In this document: positions 4,325 through 6,526 of the stretch, piece by piece
Numbering within the stretch: position 1 is the first letter of the stretch
Layout: the number at the start of each line of letters is the position of its first letter
From: Anaerolineales bacterium
GTDB taxonomy: Bacteria; Chloroflexota; Anaerolineae; 4572-78; J111
Reading direction: 5' to 3'
Length of the DNA stretch: 6,526 nt
Assembly (NCBI GenBank): GCA_012032575.1
Contig: JAAUSP010000440.1
Span: 1 to 6,526 of the forward strand
Made by a program: the position numbers and the translations under genes
Notes under the pieces: generated by a model
Databases searched by the model: none
Seen by the model: the letters and a program-made list of their open reading frames with translations, nothing else
What the model was told of the DNA's origin: nothing

Positions 4325-6462
4325 GCCAGACCGCAAAAACCGCTACCGACCCGCGCAGCCGGGCCGCCATCCTCGATGTGGTGGTGGCGGCGGATTATGT
4401 CGGCGAGCCGGTGCGCCAGCTTTATATTGACTTTTTAGAAGACGAAGATGGCCGGGTGCGCCAATCGGCCATTGCCGGGCTGGAAGAGTTAAGCGACCCG
4501 CAGGACAAACAATTTCTGGACCTGACCGCCAGACTGTTGGCCGACCCGGATACCGAAGTGCGGGCCAGGATTTTGCCCACCCTGCTGCGGGCCAACAATC
4601 CCGAACATCACATTTCGGCCATCCAAACCCTGGATGAATTCTTGAAGCATGAAGACCCCCACCTGCGAGCACGCGGGGTGCGCGTGCTCAACCAGACCGG
4701 CGACCCGCGCTTTATCCATACCCTGCTCGATTACCTGTCTGACCCCGCCGACGAAGTCCGGCTGGAAGCAGCCCTGGCCGTTGAAACCTATCTGTCCCAA
4801 AAAATACCGGCCCCGATTATCACCCTGGTTCTGGATAAGATGAACCGGCTGGCCCAGGACCCGGTTGAACGTATCCGCCAGGCTGCGCTGAACATTTTGG
4901 CCCGTATCCACAATCGCGACGCCTATCAACTGATGCTGAATGCCCTGACCGACCCCAGCCCGCAGGTCAGGTCTACCGGGGTTGATGTGCTGGCCCACGC
5001 CGGCAAGGCAGCTATTCCCACTCTGCACCCGGCGCTCAATTCGGCCAACCCCCTGCTGCGCAAAATGGCGACAATGGCCTTAAGCCGCATCAACCAGCGC
5101 GAATTTGGGCCGCTGGTCGAGGCCCACATTACCGGCAACCTGCTGGAAATCTATCGCTGCTACGGCCTGCTGACCGCACTCACCCCTGGCAGCCAATTTC
5201 CCAGCGTCGCTATTCTGCAAAGCGCTATTCGCGAGCAAAATCAGCAGCTTTTGGATGAGATTTTTTACCTGCTCACTGCCATCCACGGCAAAGAAGCGGT
5301 CAAAATTGTGGCCGAATCTTTTGAGAGCGAAACGGCCCGCACCCGCGCCAATGCCGCTGAAGCACTCGAAGCCATGACCACCCCGCAGACGGCTAAACTG
5401 ATCGCCCCTTTGTTTGAACCGGGTTTAATTCCGGCCCAGTTGTTACAAATCAGCCATGAAACCTGGGAAATGGCCCATCCCAAAACCGTGGGGGCGATTC
5501 AACAACTGCTCACCAACCCGGCTGATCCCTGGCTTCGGGCAGTGATGACCCTGGCCCTGGGTGAAATGGCCGCCACTTTCCTGCCCGAACAGCCTGCCGG
5601 ACCCCAATCCCGAATTTCAAAAATTCACGAAGTGGTCAATCAGCGGGTAAACGAATTGACCAACACCAATGCGAGTGAAACACCCGCCGAACCCGCCCCG
5701 GAAGAACCAAAAACGCCGCGCCCCCGCCGGATCAACCCATTGGATATGCTGACCGCAGCCGGCGAGCCGGTCCCACCGGCCCCGGAACCCCAACCGCCTC
5801 CGGAGCGCCAGCGTCGCAGCCGCCCCGCCGATTTGTTCGGCGCATTGATCGGCTCGAACCACAGCGACAAACCCGACAAGCCCGAAGAATCCAAACCCCG
5901 CCGCCGGCCGGCCGATTTGCTGGGAGCTATTATGGACGGGGGGCAAACTCAACCCGCTCCGGCTCCGGAAAAACCTGCCGCAGCAGCCTCAACCAACGGT
6001 CTGCCTTTCTCCCTGCCGGAAATTGAAACCATGATTGAAGCGGCCTTTGCCGACTCACAAATTGATGTCCGCCTGGCAGCGCGGGCCGCCAAACGGATCA
6101 TGGCCGGCTCGTACATTACCAGTGTTATTCAGGAGGAGGGACTCTTGCTTTCCGCCATCGAAAAAATCATCTTTTTGAAGGAAGTCCCCTTTTTCCAGGG
6201 GATGACGATTGACCAGCTCAAAGTGCTGGCCAATGTCTGCGAAGAACAGCTTTTTGAAGAAGATGCCCGCATCTTTAATGCCGGCGACCCCGGCGGCGCG
6301 CTGTACGTGGTGGTGAGCGGCCGGGTAGCCATTGAGCAGGAAAAACGCAAAGGCTCTTTTGCCCGGCTGGCTACCATTGAGGCCCACTCTTATTTTGGTG
6401 AAATGAATTTGTTCGATAACAGCCCCCGTTCCGATGCGCAATTGCCCTGCAAGATACCCTGA
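4237..6462 (+). CDS. HEAT-repeat domain, Pro/Arg linker and cyclic-nucleotide-binding domain; C-terminal part of the transporter protein
   Basis: Numbered from ATG 4237, residues 1 to ~460 form a HEAT/PBS-lyase-like array. At least nine repeats carry the VR-x-A-x3-L core, for example GRVRQSAIAGLEEL, TEVRARILPTLL, DEVRLEAALAVE, ERIRQAALNILARI, PQVRSTGVDVLA and PWLRAVMTLALGEM. Residues ~468-590 are a disordered, Pro/Glu/Arg-rich linker with three copies of a short RP-D-L-GA motif. A helical segment (~590-640) leads into a Crp-type cyclic-nucleotide-binding domain from ~646: FLKEVPFFQGMTIDQL, a beta-roll with GDPGGALYVVVSGRV, and the phosphate-binding cassette FGEMNLFDNSPRS. The cassette keeps the ribose-contacting Glu and phosphate-contacting Arg, so cAMP or cGMP binding is plausible. 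The frame ends at 6462 in mid-domain after a one-base break near 6433. The open frame also extends upstream to 4048, but that part is a shadow of the transporter. The HEAT region may be a cytoplasmic scaffold gated by nucleotide binding (inference). Confidence 0.85.
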   Translation: MEESTSHEFTIFMAKLISQIGGSASISILSQTAKTATDPRSRAAILDVVVAADYVGEPVRQLYIDFLEDEDGRVRQSAIAGLEELSDPQDKQFLDLTARLLADPDTEVRARILPTLLRANNPEHHISAIQTLDEFLKHEDPHLRARGVRVLNQTGDPRFIHTLLDYLSDPADEVRLEAALAVETYLSQKIPAPIITLVLDKMNRLAQDPVERIRQAALNILARIHNRDAYQLMLNALTDPSPQVRSTGVDVLAHAGKAAIPTLHPALNSANPLLRKMATMALSRINQREFGPLVEAHITGNLLEIYRCYGLLTALTPGSQFPSVAILQSAIREQNQQLLDEIFYLLTAIHGKEAVKIVAESFESETARTRANAAEALEAMTTPQTAKLIAPLFEPGLIPAQLLQISHETWEMAHPKTVGAIQQLLTNPADPWLRAVMTLALGEMAATFLPEQPAGPQSRISKIHEVVNQRVNELTNTNASETPAEPAPEEPKTPRPRRINPLDMLTAAGEPVPPAPEPQPPPERQRRSRPADLFGALIGSNHSDKPDKPEESKPRRRPADLLGAIMDGGQTQPAPAPEKPAAAASTNGLPFSLPEIETMIEAAFADSQIDVRLAARAAKRIMAGSYITSVIQEEGLLLSAIEKIIFLKEVPFFQGMTIDQLKVLANVCEEQLFEEDARIFNAGDPGGALYVVVSGRVAIEQEKRKGSFARLATIEAHSYFGEMNLFDNSPRSDAQLPCKIP
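5725..5940 (+). repeat. Three-copy protein motif in the linker, period ~29 residues
   Basis: Copies encoded at 5725-5766 (RRINPLDMLTAAGE), 5812-5853 (RRSRPADLFGALIG) and 5899-5940 (RRRPADLLGAIMDG) share the pattern Arg-Arg, Pro-x-Asp-Leu/Met-x-x-Ala-hydrophobic. Each is preceded by an acidic/proline stretch. The prolines lie 87 and 84 bases apart. The DNA is only partly repeated, so selection on the peptide is likely. The motif could be a docking helix, but no partner is known. Confidence 0.7.
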
Positions 6463-6526
6463 CCCTGCGCCTGCGCCGCGAGCCGCTGACTCGCCCTGGC
6501 CCGGCAGTACCCCGACCTGTCGCTGG
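6435..6526 (+). CDS. Continuation of the cyclic-nucleotide-binding domain after frame breaks (runs off the right edge)
   Basis: From 6435, shifted by one base from the main frame, the sequence reads CAIALQDTLTLRLRREPLT. This is the expected strand and helix just after the PRS of the phosphate-binding cassette. At about 6486-6492 it leaves frame, and from 6493, back in the original frame, it reads ALARQYPDLSL, the start of the usual C-terminal helix of the domain. One missing base near 6433 and one extra base near 6490 would restore a continuous protein. The gene continues past the window, so its end is unknown. Confidence 0.65.

Overview
The window is a bacterial protein-coding region of moderately high GC. 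TTG/GTG starts are possible, and AGGAGG-type ribosome binding sites sit in front of the best-defined genes. The combination of an NTT-like transporter domain followed by HEAT repeats and a cyclic-nucleotide-binding domain, a MinD/ParA ATPase with an RGGTGKS P-loop, and heptamer/hexamer micro-repeats between genes suggests a Chloroflexota-type genome (Anaerolineae-like). That placement is an inference from style and remembered family distribution; no rRNA or marker gene is present. No rRNA, tRNA, CRISPR array, transposase or integrase was seen.

Layout, left to right, all genes on the + strand. (1) 3-~420: the N-terminal half of a GlpQ-type glycerophosphodiester phosphodiesterase, running in from the left edge and stopping abruptly before the last metal-binding part of the active site. 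(2) ~422-951: the C-terminal end of a TPR-like helical-repeat protein, joined directly to the broken phosphodiesterase and itself carrying a one-base frame break near 500-515. (3) 952-1162: an AT-richer intergenic stretch. (4) 1174-1733: a tight two-gene unit, a 70-residue zinc-binding protein and a 115-residue winged-helix protein, overlapping by one base (TAATG). (5) 1734-1949: an intergenic leader with two hairpins and a degenerate TCTRCCG heptamer repeat. (6) 1950-2702: a MinD/ParA-like ATPase with a good ribosome binding site and an Arg in place of the signature Lys. (7) 2716-2805: a long hairpin built from inverted hexamer repeats followed by six Ts, a likely intrinsic terminator. (8) 2849-6526: one large gene, now broken into pieces, for a polytopic NTT-like membrane transporter, a long HEAT-repeat domain, a disordered Pro/Arg linker with three copies of a short RP-D-L-GA motif, and a Crp-type cyclic-nucleotide-binding domain that runs to the right edge.

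Working model (inference): the big protein is a transporter or membrane sensor whose HEAT scaffold and linker pass on a cyclic-nucleotide signal. The MinD-like ATPase just upstream may be a spatial or regulatory partner, and the zinc-protein/winged-helix pair looks like a small regulatory unit. The strong terminator between the ATPase and the transporter argues against simple co-transcription of all genes.

A caution for the reader: there are four places where one base must be added or removed to keep an otherwise well-preserved protein in frame (about 500-515, 4232-4237, 6433-6435, 6486-6492), plus one gene-to-gene join (about 418-450). Together they suggest indel errors and possibly a misjoin in the assembly rather than several independent biological frameshifts, although the A6 site at 4232 also has a biological reading.
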